Positions 1-11,000 of a stretch of DNA of 64,000 nucleotides are shown here, piece by piece; within the stretch, counting starts at the first letter, position 1, and every line of letters begins with the position of its first letter. The notes beneath the pieces were generated by a model that was given only the letters and a program-made list of their open reading frames with translations, searched no databases and had not been told where the DNA came from. The translations under genes and the position numbers were made by a program. This DNA is from Bradyrhizobium sp. 21 (GTDB taxonomy: Bacteria; Pseudomonadota; Alphaproteobacteria; Rhizobiales; Xanthobacteraceae), in assembly GCF_023073335.1 (NCBI RefSeq), contig NZ_JADPJG010000005.1, positions 44,563-108,562 of the forward strand, in the 5' to 3' direction.

Positions 1-782
1 CCGCGCCGTTCGAGGAGCTGATCGCAGGCTGGCACCGCGTCAACGGTGCGCGGCCGCAAGGCGCCCCGGTCGGCATGACGGTCGCGGAGGACGGTGCGAT
101 CTGGCTGGTCGAGGACAAGAACCAGACCGTGATCCGCATCGACCGCGCCGCGGGTGACGCGCCGCCGCCGCTGCCCTGCGACATGCGCAGCCAGGCGCTG
201 ATCGATCAACTCGCGATCTTCGTTGCCAGGGACGCGCAGAACAGCGTCCGGCTCACCAATTTGCGCAAGGGCCTCGTCGAGAAGCATTGCCTCGGCTGCC
301 ATTCGGATTTCGGCCTGAAACCCGGCCAATCGGACGCGCAGAAGGACGCGACGGTGCTTCGCTTTATGCTGTCGCAGGACGGCTGGATCTATCCTGGCGA
401 TCCCGACTCCGGCAAGCTGCGCACGCGGCTTCGTGGGTTGGGCGCGGAGAAGCTGATGCCGCCGGGTGGCGAAGGCCTGCCGAAGACCGAGCCTGGTTAC
501 ACGCGCCTGCTCGATACAGTGGACCTGCTGGTTGCGAAAATGGTTCCGGGCACCCGGATGCGGATCAAGTCCGGCCCGCCGCAACGCAAGTTCTTCAGCA
601 AAGCCAACAAGGAATGCGGCGAAATACCGGCCGCAAAGGTCGTCGTCGTGACACAAAGGAACGCTGTAGACAAATCGGGCTTCAGCCCCTTTTTCCGGCC
701 GGCCGATCCCTATCTGAATGGCGAGTGCAGCGACGACGATGGCTATTACATCCGGCAGGAATTTCTGGTGCCTGTGCAGTAG
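1..782 (+). CDS. PQQ-type sugar dehydrogenase / cytochrome c fusion, 3' part
   Basis: The reading frame is open from base 3 to the stop at 780-782, so the 5' end lies outside the window. The first visible residues, up to the PVGM and WLVEDKNQTVIRID stretches, resemble the last beta-propeller blade of glucose/sorbosone dehydrogenases. A single c-type heme motif CLGCH follows (bases about 286-300), and the later MPPGG segment is a plausible distal-ligand loop. Such fusions pass electrons from a periplasmic PQQ-dependent sugar or aldose oxidation to the attached heme. The tail contains several further Cys residues after the heme domain. The downstream lactonase-like gene overlaps this end, which suggests a joint role in sugar oxidation. 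The dehydrogenase part is inferred from a short piece only. Confidence 0.65.
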   Translation, partial: APFEELIAGWHRVNGARPQGAPVGMTVAEDGAIWLVEDKNQTVIRIDRAAGDAPPPLPCDMRSQALIDQLAIFVARDAQNSVRLTNLRKGLVEKHCLGCHSDFGLKPGQSDAQKDATVLRFMLSQDGWIYPGDPDSGKLRTRLRGLGAEKLMPPGGEGLPKTEPGYTRLLDTVDLLVAKMVPGTRMRIKSGPPQRKFFSKANKECGEIPAAKVVVVTQRNAVDKSGFSPFFRPADPYLNGECSDDDGYYIRQEFLVPVQ

Positions 783-1680
783 CGTTGTTCTCGTCCTTGC
801 GACGGCGCCGGTCCGAGCGGAAACAAAACTGTTCGACAGCGCGCAGGTGACGCCGGCGGGCGAATATACGTTCGGCATCGAAGGGCCTGCCGCCGATCTC
901 GACGGCAATCTCTTCGTCGTCAATTTCGGCAAGCCCGGCACCATCGGCAGATTGGCAGCGGGCGGGGCGGTGTCGGAGCCATTCACGGCGCTTCCCGAGG
1001 GCAGCGTCGGCAACGCCATCCGCTTTGCGCGCGACGGCACCATGTTCATCGCCGACTACAAGAAGCACAACATCTTCGCGATCCAGAGGGGCGCAACAGA
1101 ACCCGTTGTCTGGTTTCACTCCGACGAGATGAACCAGCCCAACGACATCACCATCGCGCGCGACGGCACGATCTATGCGAGCGATCCGAACTGGAAGGGC
1201 CGGGAAGGCCACGTCTGGCGCATCGCCAAAGCGGCCGACGGGTCGGTGCAGGGACAGGTGATGTCGGCGCCGCGCGCGATGGGCACCACCAATGGCATCG
1301 ATCTCAGTCCTGATGACAGGACGCTCTATGTCGGGGAATCCAGCAGCGGCCAGATCTGGTCCTACACCATCAGCGGCAACGACCTCACCGGCGCAAAAAT
1401 GGTCAAGGCGTTTCAGCCCGACACGGCCGACGGCTTGCGCACCGACGTGGCCGGCCGTCTCTATATCGCGCGCATCCTCAAGGGTACGATCGCGCTGATG
1501 AAGCCCAATGGCGCGGTCGAGCGCGAGATTGCGCTGAAGGGCAAGGAGCCGACCAATCTCGCCTTCGGCGGCAGCGACGGCAAGACCGTCTTCGTCACCC
1601 AGCGCCAGGGCGGCTTCATCGAGTCCTTTCGCACCGACCAGCAGGGCCGCGAGCACTGTCTCCAGCGTGGGCGCTGCTGA
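739..1680 (+). CDS. secreted SMP-30/gluconolactonase-like beta-propeller protein
   Basis: This is a protein of about 313 residues with an N-terminal signal peptide (hydrophobic core CSSVVLVLATAPVRA, likely cut after VRA). The rest consists of repeated blades with patterns such as DLDGNLFVVNFG, ARDGTMFIADY and ARDGTIYASDP, typical of the SMP-30/gluconolactonase/LRE-like family, which binds a metal ion and hydrolyses sugar lactones. An in-frame ATG at 718 is also possible, but 739 gives a more compact signal peptide. Either start lies inside the end of the upstream dehydrogenase gene, so the two are probably co-transcribed. A lactonase next to an aldose dehydrogenase makes biochemical sense, but the substrate cannot be read from sequence. 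Confidence 0.7.
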   Translation: MAITSGRNFWCLCSSVVLVLATAPVRAETKLFDSAQVTPAGEYTFGIEGPAADLDGNLFVVNFGKPGTIGRLAAGGAVSEPFTALPEGSVGNAIRFARDGTMFIADYKKHNIFAIQRGATEPVVWFHSDEMNQPNDITIARDGTIYASDPNWKGREGHVWRIAKAADGSVQGQVMSAPRAMGTTNGIDLSPDDRTLYVGESSSGQIWSYTISGNDLTGAKMVKAFQPDTADGLRTDVAGRLYIARILKGTIALMKPNGAVEREIALKGKEPTNLAFGGSDGKTVFVTQRQGGFIESFRTDQQGREHCLQRGRC

Positions 1681-1810
1681 ACCTCACGGGCGCTCTGCTT
1701 CCGGCGCAGGGCGGTGCGACACGGACGGCATTGTTCTTGCTTGCATCCGGCGGCTGCGGAGATCTAGACATCTGTGGCCATCAAATAGCATGCGACCACG
1801 GAGTGTTTGA

Positions 1811-2836
1811 GTGAAAGCCGTCCATACCGAACTGCATCGCAGCCACGATCCGCAATTCTTCCTGGTTCGCGGTGTCGTCAAGCGCACCACCGAGCAGCCT
1901 GAGCGCGCCGATCGCCTGCTCAAGGGGTTGAAGGACGGCAAGCATCAATTGGTCGAGCCGGCCAGGTTCGGGCAGGGGCCCCGCGCGCGCATTCACAGCC
2001 CGGAATATCTGTCGTTCCTGAGCGAAGCCTGGGACGCGTGGACCGCGCTCGGCGATTCCGGTCCGGAGATGATCGGCAATATCCATCCGGTGCGCCATGC
2101 CGCGACTTATCCTACCCACATCATCGGCAAGCTTGGCTGGCACACCGCCGATACCGCGGCGCCCATCGGTGCGGGCACATGGGCTGCGGCCTGCGCTGCG
2201 ACCGACGTTGCCGTCACGGCGGCACAGATGGTGATGGATGGTGAGGACGCGACCTATGCGCTCTGCCGTCCGCCCGGCCATCACGCCTATCGTGACATGG
2301 CCGGCGGCTTCTGCTTCCTCAACAACAGCGCGATCGCCGCGGCGCATCTGCGGCAGAGGCACGAGCGCGTCGTGGTCCTCGACGTCGATGTCCATCACGG
2401 CAACGGCACGCAAGGCATCTTCTACGCGCGGCCCGATGTCTACACGGTGTCAATCCATGCCGATCCCGTCGCGTACTATCCTTACGTATGGGGCTATGCC
2501 CATGAGCGCGGCGAAGGCCCCGGCCTCGGCACCAATCTCAACATTCCCCTGGCGATCGGCACCGGCGACGACGGCTATCTCCAGGCGATGGACGTCGCGC
2601 GCAAGGCAATCGAATCCTTTGCGCCCGGCGCGCTCGTTATCGCACTCGGCCTCGACGCCTCCGAGCACGATCCGCTGAAAGGCCTCGCCGTCACCACGCC
2701 CGGCTTCCGCCGCATCGGCCAGGCCATCGCGAAAATGGGCCTGCCGACCGTGTTCGTGCAGGAGGGCGGTTATCTCTCGGATATTCTGGGCGCGAACCTG
2801 ACCTCGGTGCTGGCCGGATTCGAAGAGGCGCGGTGA
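1811..2836 (+). CDS. histone deacetylase-family (acetylpolyamine amidohydrolase-like) enzyme
   Basis: The 341-residue protein has the full arginase/deacetylase fold signature. It shows PPGHHA with the catalytic His pair at about 157-158, DVDVHHGNGTQ with zinc ligands at about D193 and H195, GLDASEHDP with the third ligand at about D282, and the transition-state Tyr in QEGGY at about 321. Bacterial members deacetylate acetylpolyamines or other acetylated amines in the cytoplasm. The start is a GTG. The gene ends 3 bases from the convergent flavin monooxygenase gene. Nothing nearby identifies the substrate, so polyamine deacetylation is a family-based guess. Confidence 0.85.
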   Translation: MKAVHTELHRSHDPQFFLVRGVVKRTTEQPERADRLLKGLKDGKHQLVEPARFGQGPRARIHSPEYLSFLSEAWDAWTALGDSGPEMIGNIHPVRHAATYPTHIIGKLGWHTADTAAPIGAGTWAAACAATDVAVTAAQMVMDGEDATYALCRPPGHHAYRDMAGGFCFLNNSAIAAAHLRQRHERVVVLDVDVHHGNGTQGIFYARPDVYTVSIHADPVAYYPYVWGYAHERGEGPGLGTNLNIPLAIGTGDDGYLQAMDVARKAIESFAPGALVIALGLDASEHDPLKGLAVTTPGFRRIGQAIAKMGLPTVFVQEGGYLSDILGANLTSVLAGFEEAR

Positions 2837-2839
2837 GGC

Positions 2840-3820
2840 TCAAAACATCCCGCTCGCGGCGAGCGCCTTGCAGACGTGCTGCATCTCGGTCTCGTCCGCG
2901 ACCATGTCGAGCATGATCGTGGTCAGCCCCTTCGCCGCAAACGCCTTCAGCTTTGCGCCGATCTCGGCGTAGCTGCCGACGAGGTAGGGGCAGTCGGCCT
3001 GGAAGGTGAGGTACGGCAGCAGCCAGTAGCCATTGTCCGCGAGCTCGCCGTTCTGGCCCTCGTAGAGACGCCGCTTCCACACGGAATCGCTATTCTCCAC
3101 GGTGAGCGCGAGCAGCTCGCGATCGTCGGGGTTGTCGCGGAAACGCGCCTTTGCCGCTTGCCGTGCCTCGTCGCGTCCCTCGCGCGCGAAAATTCCAAAA
3201 TTCATCCCTGGCGCATCAAGGCCGCGATCGAGGTCGGGCGGCAGCATTTGCATCTTGATGCAGCCGCTCTCCTTCGCCACGCGCTGCGCCGCCTCGGACT
3301 GGCCCGCGACCAGAAATTCCGGCATCAGCTCCGGCGGTAGGCGCGGCCGCAATTGCAGATTGCTTGCGCGATAGAACCGGCCCTCGTAAGTCACCGGCCG
3401 AGGGCTCGCCACCAGCTGGCGCATCAGCGCGACGAATTCACCGAGCCGGACATAGCGGTCGGCGTGCGACTGCTCGTCGCCCAACCCCTGCAGATCGCTG
3501 AGCGCCGTCCCCGTGATCATGTTGAGATAGACCTTGCGGCCGTGGAGCTGCGCAAAGGACGAGACGAATTTCGCCGCCGTGAACGGATGCATGTAGACCG
3601 GATTGACCGCGATCAGCGGCGAACTCCGCAGCGTCGCAGCCATGATGTGCTGGGCCATCGCCCACGGCTCGACGAACACGTCGTTGCCCTCGAACAGCAA
3701 AATGCCTTCAAAGCCGTTGCGGTCGGCGAACTGGGCCACCCGCATCAGTTCGCCGACATATTTCTTGGGGTCGCGGTTGCGCGAGATCGCGGGAAAGACG
3801 CGCAGCCGCGCGGGCGTCAT
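2840..3820 (-). CDS. LLM-class flavin-dependent monooxygenase (SsuD-like)
   Basis: This 326-residue protein belongs to the luciferase-like/alkanesulfonate monooxygenase superfamily. Supporting segments are the N-terminal strand LRVFPAIS, LLFEGNDVFVEPW, the core stretch VYLNMITGTA, the GDEQSHADRYVRLGEF region and the EFLVAGQSEAAQ strand. These enzymes use FMNH2 and O2 supplied by a partner reductase. The first codons overlap the end of the phosphopantetheinyl transferase gene by 4 bases (ATGA), so the two are translationally coupled. In this setting it may tailor the product of the adjacent NRPS, but a role in sulfonate use cannot be excluded. No reductase is adjacent. Confidence 0.8.
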   Translation of the reverse strand: MTPARLRVFPAISRNRDPKKYVGELMRVAQFADRNGFEGILLFEGNDVFVEPWAMAQHIMAATLRSSPLIAVNPVYMHPFTAAKFVSSFAQLHGRKVYLNMITGTALSDLQGLGDEQSHADRYVRLGEFVALMRQLVASPRPVTYEGRFYRASNLQLRPRLPPELMPEFLVAGQSEAAQRVAKESGCIKMQMLPPDLDRGLDAPGMNFGIFAREGRDEARQAAKARFRDNPDDRELLALTVENSDSVWKRRLYEGQNGELADNGYWLLPYLTFQADCPYLVGSYAEIGAKLKAFAAKGLTTIMLDMVADETEMQHVCKALAASGMF

Positions 3821-4548
3821 TCAGCCGCTTCCTGGAGCGGCCACGCATTGCGGGTGATGGGCAGACCGCCGGTGGCGCGGGAGCCGTCGGCGATCGCCAG
3901 GCGATGCGAGGGCGACGGCGAGAATAGCTGGAATCGCCACCCTTGCGGATCGTCGGCGATATCGGGCTTGAAGCTGATCTCGATCGCCTCTTGCGACACG
4001 TGCATCGCAAAGGCCTCGAGCGGCAAATTGAGGCCGAAACCCCTGGCCTTCAGATAGGCTTCCTTGAGCGTCCAGTAGTCGAAGAAGCGATCGATCGCAG
4101 CGGGCTCCGGCAGTCCACGCAGCGCTTCGACTTCTTCGGGCGCGAAGAACCGAAGCGCGGTGGACAACGGTGCGACGCGCCGTGACACGGTCTCGACATC
4201 GACGCCGACGGTCTCATGCCCTGACACGACGCAGGCGACGCAGCCATCGGCATGGGACAGGCTGAAGTGCAGCGCGCTCGAGGTTTTGGGCAATGCGACA
4301 AACGGCCGCCCGTAACGTCCGGTCGCGAATGACCAGTCGGTGGGTGCGACATTCGGCGCGGCGTGCGAGAGCGCAAGCCGCAATAGCGCGTGCGCGAAAA
4401 TATACTGCCGCTGGTGCCGCTCGAACTTGAAGCGGTCGGCCCGTACCCGTTCGTCGATCGAGAGCAAACGCCGGCAGGTATCAACTGCACCCGGCGCGTC
4501 AAAAGTCTCGATCAGTCCGACAAACAGTTCAATCCTGTCGTCTGCCAT
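3817..4548 (-). CDS. 4'-phosphopantetheinyl transferase (Sfp-type)
   Basis: The 243-residue protein carries both hallmark motifs of the Sfp/AcpS superfamily: GVDVE at about residues 115-119 (Mg2+ binding) and WTLKEAYLKA at about 159-168. Length and motif spacing fit the Sfp group, which modifies carrier proteins of NRPS and PKS enzymes with the CoA arm. The ATG at 4548 is preferred over an upstream TTG. It lies on the same strand as the NRPS and very probably activates its two carrier domains (Ser568 and Ser1638). It overlaps the downstream monooxygenase gene by 4 bases. Confidence 0.92.
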   Translation of the reverse strand: MADDRIELFVGLIETFDAPGAVDTCRRLLSIDERVRADRFKFERHQRQYIFAHALLRLALSHAAPNVAPTDWSFATGRYGRPFVALPKTSSALHFSLSHADGCVACVVSGHETVGVDVETVSRRVAPLSTALRFFAPEEVEALRGLPEPAAIDRFFDYWTLKEAYLKARGFGLNLPLEAFAMHVSQEAIEISFKPDIADDPQGWRFQLFSPSPSHRLAIADGSRATGGLPITRNAWPLQEAAE

Positions 4549-4597
4549 CAATTAGGCCCATGGCGTCAGGCCGGGGCCAAATCCCCTGCCATGACGG

Positions 4598-4652
4598 AAG
4601 AATCAACTGAGCAAGAATCAACTGAGTGGACCGCTCCTAGCGGTCCACTCAG
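4598..4652. repeat. tandem 14-mer and perfect 14-bp hairpin between small gene and PPTase
   Basis: A 14-base unit beginning AAGAATCAAC occurs at 4598-4611 and again at 4613-4626. It runs into a perfect 14-bp inverted repeat (arms 4622-4635 and 4639-4652) with a 3-base loop. The element sits downstream of the Lys-rich small gene and just upstream of the PPTase start. It may be a terminator or attenuator for leftward transcription, since a T-rich stretch follows the hairpin on the minus strand, but this is inference. Confidence 0.5.
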
Positions 4653-4780
4653 GCGAATCCTTGTCGATTGCTGGCCGGTTTACGGGCGCAAGCTTGTGCG
4701 AGACCCAAACTCGGCAAGCGAGCGGCCCATTTCCGAAAATTGAAGCCTGCAGATTCGTGCGGCGTTTCCGCCGCCGAGCC

Positions 4781-4948
4781 TTACTTCTTCTTCTTGGCCT
4801 TCTTGGAGCCGCCGAGCATCGAAATGCTGGCGTCGACGTCCTTCAGCGCGGACTGCAGCTTCTTCTTCTCGGCGCCGAGCAGCTTCTGCAGGGCCTTGCG
4901 GTCCTTGTCGCTCAACGAGGTGCCCTTGGTAAATTTGATGAAACCCAT
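4781..4948 (-). CDS. small Lys-rich hypothetical protein (55 aa)
   Basis: I chose the start at 4948 because GGGGAGAG lies just upstream of the ATG; a longer frame to 5026 lacks such a site. The product is MGFIKFTKGTSLSD followed by a charged helical segment and a C-terminal KKAKKKK tail. No family is recognised with confidence. The strongly basic tail would suit nucleic-acid or membrane binding. It lies between the NRPS and the PPTase on the same strand, but its composition says nothing about peptide synthesis and it may be unrelated. Confidence 0.6.
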   Translation of the reverse strand: MGFIKFTKGTSLSDKDRKALQKLLGAEKKKLQSALKDVDASISMLGGSKKAKKKK

Positions 4949-5090
4949 AACTACTCTCCCCGGTTGAAAATAATCTTCCAAATCAAAACGCCGGAATAAT
5001 CTTGCGCGGTGGCGCCAAATAATCAAGATGCAACTTGGCCATTCACAGCTTTGGCGAGTGAAACCGTATTCGCCCGTGCTCTATGGCCGG

Positions 5091-8000
5091 TCATGCCGCC
5101 CTGCGATTGAGCAATCGGCTGAGTGGTGCGTTGGGTTGGGCGACGGCCGCCCCGAGCAGCGCGACGAGATCCTCCATCCACTGGCCGACCGTAGCGCCGT
5201 CGAGCAGCTCGCTCTTGTAATTGCATGAACCGGTGATTCCCGTCGGCCGCTCCTTGAGCATCAGCGACAGCCAGGTCGGGTCGATCGGCAGCACCGGCTG
5301 GCCTTCGCGCGCGACGTTGCCGATCGACCCTGCCGTGAGATCAGGCAGATCGAGCGGCCGGCGCAGCGGATTTTGCAGGGTGAAATAGACCTGGAGCAGC
5401 GAGGCTGGATTGACCCCTTCCTGCTCCAGATGGTCGGTCAGGATGTTGAACGGCAACTCCTGCCGCGCATGCGCGTCCAGTACGCTCTGACGGACCCGGG
5501 CCAGGGCCTGCACGAACGTCAGTTCAGGGGTGATCTGGGTGCGAACGATCACCGTGTTCTCGAACGGGCCGACGATCCGGTCGGTGTCCGGCTGGGCGCG
5601 ATTGGCCATGGCGGTGGCGACCGAGATGTCGTTGCGGCCGGTCCGCGCCAGCAGCAGCGCTTTCAGGCCGGTCAGCAGGCACATGAACAGCGTGCCATTA
5701 TGCTGGGCGGCGAACGTCGTGAGCCGGCCGATCAGCTCACGCTCGAGGTTGACCGGATGGTGCCCCGTGGACGCGCCCGGGCCTGATTCGCCCTCGAAGA
5801 GGGGGGCCGCGCCGCGCAAATTCTCCGTCCAGTCCGCCGCCTGTCGGCGGGCGGCATCGGTGCCGCACCACCAGCGCTGCCAGCGTGCGACGTCCGAAAA
5901 GGCTGGCGGCAGTTTCGGCAACGGCAGCGACGGATAGCCGGCCAGCGCCGCATAGCGGTTGGACAATTCCTCGAACAGGACGCCGATCGACCAGCCGTCG
6001 ACGACGGAGTGGTGCAGCGTCAGCAGCAACACATGATCTCCGTCGTGGAGCCGCAACAGCCGGGCGCGCAGCAGCGGCGCGCGCGCGGTGTCGATCGGGG
6101 CATAGGTCTCCTGTTCGATCAGGAGATCGATCTTTCGAAGCTCCAGGGCCTTGCGCCGCTTGTTGGTGTGGGGCTGACCGTCGCCGATCGTCTCGACAGT
6201 CAGGACACGACCGAGGGTGCCGGGCGCGGCGATGTGGCTGACGGGCTCCCCGCCGCTCCAGCCAAAATGGGTCCGCAGCGATTCGTGCCGGCGCACGACG
6301 TCGTCGATCGCCTGCGCCAGCGCGGCCCGATTGAGCGGCCCCTGGAGACGGAAGGCGAAAGGCAGGTTGAACAGCGGCAATTCCGGAAGATTCTGCTCGA
6401 TCCGCAGCATCTGCTCCTGCGCGATCGAGAGCGTGGGAGGGCGGCTTTCGGCCAAGCTCGCTCCAGCCAACCTTGGCGCGCTAGCGGGCGGCTTGCGCGG
6501 CTTCGCCGCCACGGCCTCGTCAACTCGCCGGGCAAGGTCTTCGATCGTCGGTGCCTCGAAGATGGTCTTGATCGGCAGCGACACGCCGAGCGCACGGGCG
6601 ACGCGCGCCATCGCCTGGCCCGCCAGCAGCGAATGGCCGCCGAGGTCGAAGAAATTGTCGGTCACGCCCAGGTTTTCGACCTTCAGCAGGTCGATCCAGA
6701 TGTCGGACAGCACCTTCTCGGTGAAGCGCCGCGCCGGCACGGCCGCATCCGGTCCGGACGCTTCCTGCTGCGCGGGCGCCAACAGCGCGGTTCGGTCGAT
6801 CTTGCCATGGGCGTTGAGCGGCACCTGATCCAGGAACAGGAATGCGGACGGGATGGCATGGCCCGGCAGCCGGCTCTTCAGGAACTCGCGCAGCTCGCTG
6901 GCGCTGCTCCGGCTGCCGGATGCCGCGACGATATGGGCGATCAGCCTGACATCGCCGCTCGCCTCGCGACGCGGCTCGACGATGCCGGCGTGAACACCCG
7001 GATGGTCGGCAAGCGCGTTCTCGATCTCCTTGAGCTCGATGCGGTAGCCCCGGACCTTGACCTGATGGTCGGCGCGGCCGAGGCATTCGATCGTGCCGTC
7101 GGCGCGGCGGCGGGCGAGGTCGCCGGTTCGGTACAGCCGGCTGCCTGCCTGGCGCGCGAACGGATCGGGCAGGAAGCGCTGCCGGTTCTGTGCGGGGTCG
7201 TTGACATAGCCGCGGCCGATACCGGCGCCGCCGATGCAGAGCTCGCCGGTCACGCCGACCGGCTGCGGCTGCAGGCTTGCGTCGAGCACGTAGAGCTGGG
7301 TGTTCGGCAGCGGCGCACCGACCGGGACATTGCCCGTCGCGGTCGCCGGTGCCCTGGTCAGGCGATGCAGCGAGACGTCGTCGGAACATTCCGACGCACC
7401 ATAGGCATTGATCAACGGCACTTTCGGACAGCGGGCGAACCAGGCCTTGCAGAGATCGACGGGCAGCGGCTCGCCCGTCGAGATCAGCAGGCGCAGCCTC
7501 GCGAAGGCGCGTCGGATCGGTGCCTCGTCCATGCGATCGAGGATGACGCGCAGCAGCGATGGGACGATCTCGAGCACCGTGATGCCCTCGCGCTCGATCT
7601 CCCGCGCGAGCAAAATCGGGTCCCGCACGATCGCGTTGCCGCAGACATGGACGCGCGCGCCGACCATGGGCCCTGCGAGGAACTGCCACACCGAGATGAC
7701 AAAGCTCTGCGGCGCGGTCTGCGCGATCACGTCCCTGGCCGAGAGGCCGAGCTCGGAGATGAGCGAAGCCAGATGGTTCGAGAGCCCGCGCTGCTCGATC
7801 ATGACGCCCTTCGGCGCGCCGGAGGAGCCGGAGGTGTAGACGAGATAGGCAAGGCTGGAAGCCGCGCGCCGCGCCGCGCCGGCCGGCTTGGTCGCCCCTG
7901 GCGCGATCGCGTCTTCCAGCTCGGCCACCTGGATGCGCTCGACCAGCGGTTCGAGCAGCGCATCGACCACGGACGACTGCGCGCGTCCGGTCAGCAGCAC

Positions 8001-11000
8001 GCGGGCACAGCTCGATCCGAGGATGGTCGCTAGCCGCGCCGGCGGCTGGTCGGGATCGAGATTGAGGAAGGCGGCGCCCACGCGCTGGGCGGCGATCATC
8101 GCGGCGAGCAGATCGGGCCCGCGATCCGCAAGCAAGGCGACCACGGCCTCGGCGCCGACGCCGTCCCGGGCCAACCAGCGCGCGACCGCCTGGCTGCGGC
8201 GCGCCAGTTCGCGATAGCTCAGGGATGTGCGACCGTCCGACACCGCGATCGCGTTTGGCGTTTTCCTGGCCTGACGGTCGAAGCGTTCGCTGAAGTTGCC
8301 GCGCGTGGTGAAATTGGCCGGCACACCCCGGCCTTGCGCCAGCAGCTGCCGGCGTTCGGCCCCGGTCAGGAGGGGCAGCTGCGAGATGCGCTGCTCCGGA
8401 GCGGCGATGACGGATTTGAGCAGGGTCTTGAACTGAGCGGCCATGCCTTCGATCGTCGCCGCGTCAAACAGATCGGTGGCGTACTCGAAGAAGCCGGTGA
8501 AACGGCCGTCGGCCTCGACCAACTCGAGCGTGATGTCGAATCGCGCCACCTTCGGGTCGATCTCGATTCGCCGCGTCGACAGGCCGGAGAAACGTGCCGC
8601 CTCGATCGAGGCGTTCTGGAGGATGAACATGATCCGGAACAGCGGATTGCCGTCGCTCCGGCGCGCGATCTGAAGCGCGCGCAGGACTTCCTCGATCGCA
8701 AGGTCCTGATTGCGGTAGGCGTCGAGCGTGACCTGCCGCACCCGGCGCAACATTTCGCCGAAGCTCGGATCGCCGCCAAAATCATTGCGCAGGATCAGCG
8801 TGTTGGCGAACAGCCCGATCAGGCGCTCGCTCTCGATCTGGTTGCGGTTGGCGATCAGCGAGCCGGTCGCGACATCCTCGTGTCCGGTGTGGCGGTACAG
8901 CAGGCACTGGAACACTGCGAGCAGGGTCATGAAGGGCGTGACGCCCTGGTTCTGGCTCAGCGCCCGCAGGTCGGCAGACAGTGTCCTGGAGAATTCGAGA
9001 TAGCGACGGGCACCGTGACCGTTCCAGACCTCCGGCCTCGGCCGGTCGGTGCGCAGCGGCAGCGTGGTGACGCCGTCGAGCTGCGCCCGCCAGTAATGGA
9101 GCTGTTCCCTGGCGGCCGGCGTCTGCGCCCAGCTCTGCTGCCAGAGCGCAAAGTCGCGGTACTGGAAAGCGGGCGCAGGCGGTGCCGCCAGGTCCTTCTT
9201 GCGCGCTGCCGAATAATGGGCGGCGAGTTCTTCCCAGAACAGCCGTTGCGACCACCCGTCGGTGACGAGGTGATGGACGTTGACCACCAGCGCGTGGCTG
9301 CTCTTGTCGAACGACAGCAGCGTCACCTTCAGCGGCGCTTCGCGCGCAAGGTCGAACGGATATTGCGCGAGCCCGAGTGCCTCGCGCCTGATGACAGCGG
9401 CCCGCTTGTCCGCGGGGCAGGGCTTGAGCTTGATCTGCTCGAGTCGCGGCGGCGATTGCAGCACGAGCTGCGCCGGCTCGCCGTCGCGTTCGATGACGAC
9501 CGACCGCAGCACGTCGTGGCGCGCAGAGACCGCGGTGAGGCTCGCAGAAAGCGCGGCGACGTCGACCGGGCCTTTGAGGAGCGCGACTTCGACGACGTTG
9601 TAGTTGTAACGGGTCGGGTCGAGCCGCGAGAGCACGTACATCCGCTGCTGCTGGAACGACAGCGGCGCGGCTGCGATCGCCGCCTGGCGCCAGGCCGGCA
9701 AAATCGTTTCGCGGTGGGTCGCGGCGGTCTCGAGCCGGGCCGCAAGCGCGGCGACGGTGGCGCAATCGAAGATGTCCTCGAACGAAAAGTCGACGTTGAA
9801 GCGTTCGCGCAGGCGCGAGCGCATCTGCGTCACCGCGAGCGAGTCCGCGCCGAGCGCAAAGACGTCCTGATCGACGCCGACCTGTGGCAGCTCCAGCAAA
9901 CTGGCCCATATCCCCGCGAGCTGGGTCTCCAGGGCGTTGCGTGGCAGACGGGCCTCGTCGCCGCCGTCCACTGATGCGATCAGCTCGGCCAGCGCATTGC
10001 GCTTGACCTTGCCGCTGGCGCCTTTCGGCAGCGTTGCCACGCTGCGGATCAGGCTCGGCACCTTGTAGGCCGCAAGACGTTTGCGCGCGAACTGGCGCAA
10101 CTGGTCCGAGGTCGCCTCGGAATTCGGCCGCAGCACCACGACGGCGGCGACGTTCTCGCCGAGCTTTGGGTGCGGGACGGCAAACACGCCGGCCTCCAGC
10201 ACCGCCGGATGGCTGAGCAGGACCTCCTCCACCTCCAGCGGCGAGATCTTCTGCCCGCCGCGGTTGATGACGTCCTTGATACGGCCGACGATGAAGAGAT
10301 AGCCGTCGGCGTCGAGATAGCCGAGATCGCCGGTCCGGAACCAGCCGTTGCGGAAGGCAGCCTGCGTCGCCGCCTCGTCATTGTAGTAGCCGCGGCTCAT
10401 GTTGGGCCCGCGCAGCATGATCTCGCCCTGCTCGCCGCTCGCGAGCGCGCGGCCCGTCTCGTCCATGATCGCGATTTCGGGGCCCGCGGCGCGGCCGACC
10501 GATCCGACCTTGCGCAGCTCGAACGGATTGGCCGCGATCTGCGAGGCCGCCTCCGTCATGCCATAGGTTTCGAGCACGGGAACGCCGAACGTCGCCTCCA
10601 GCCCGTCGAGGATCGCAGGCGCAAGCGAGGCCGAGGCCGAGCGGATTACGCGCAACGACGATGATTGGGCGAGGTCCGGGTTCGCTTCCGCCGCCGTCAG
10701 CAGCGCGCGATGGATGGTCGGCACTGCCGTATACCAGGTCGGTTGCAGCTCCCGCATCCAGCCGAAAAACGACGGCGCGTCGAAGCCGTTGGTGCAGACC
10801 ACGCTTGAGCCTGCCGCGAGCGCGGTCAGAAGGCCGGAGATCAGACCGTGGGCGTGGAACAACGGCAGCACGTTGAGCAGGCGGTCGTGGGACGCGAGCG
10901 ACAGCACGCGGCCGGCATTGTAGGCGGAGAGGCATGCGCTGCGATGCGTCAGCGGCACCATTTTCGGCCGCGCCGCCGTACCCGACGTCAGGAGGATGAA

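Noticed and set aside
7698..7700. Frameshift or stop in the NRPS second A domain
   Set aside because: The frame is intact through all motifs; only the Asp-to-Val change is seen.
6009..9974. Long rightward open frames (6009-8033, 8334-9974) opposite the NRPS
   Set aside because: They mirror the NRPS codons in a GC-rich sequence, have no recognisable domains, and the minus-strand reading gives complete catalytic motifs.
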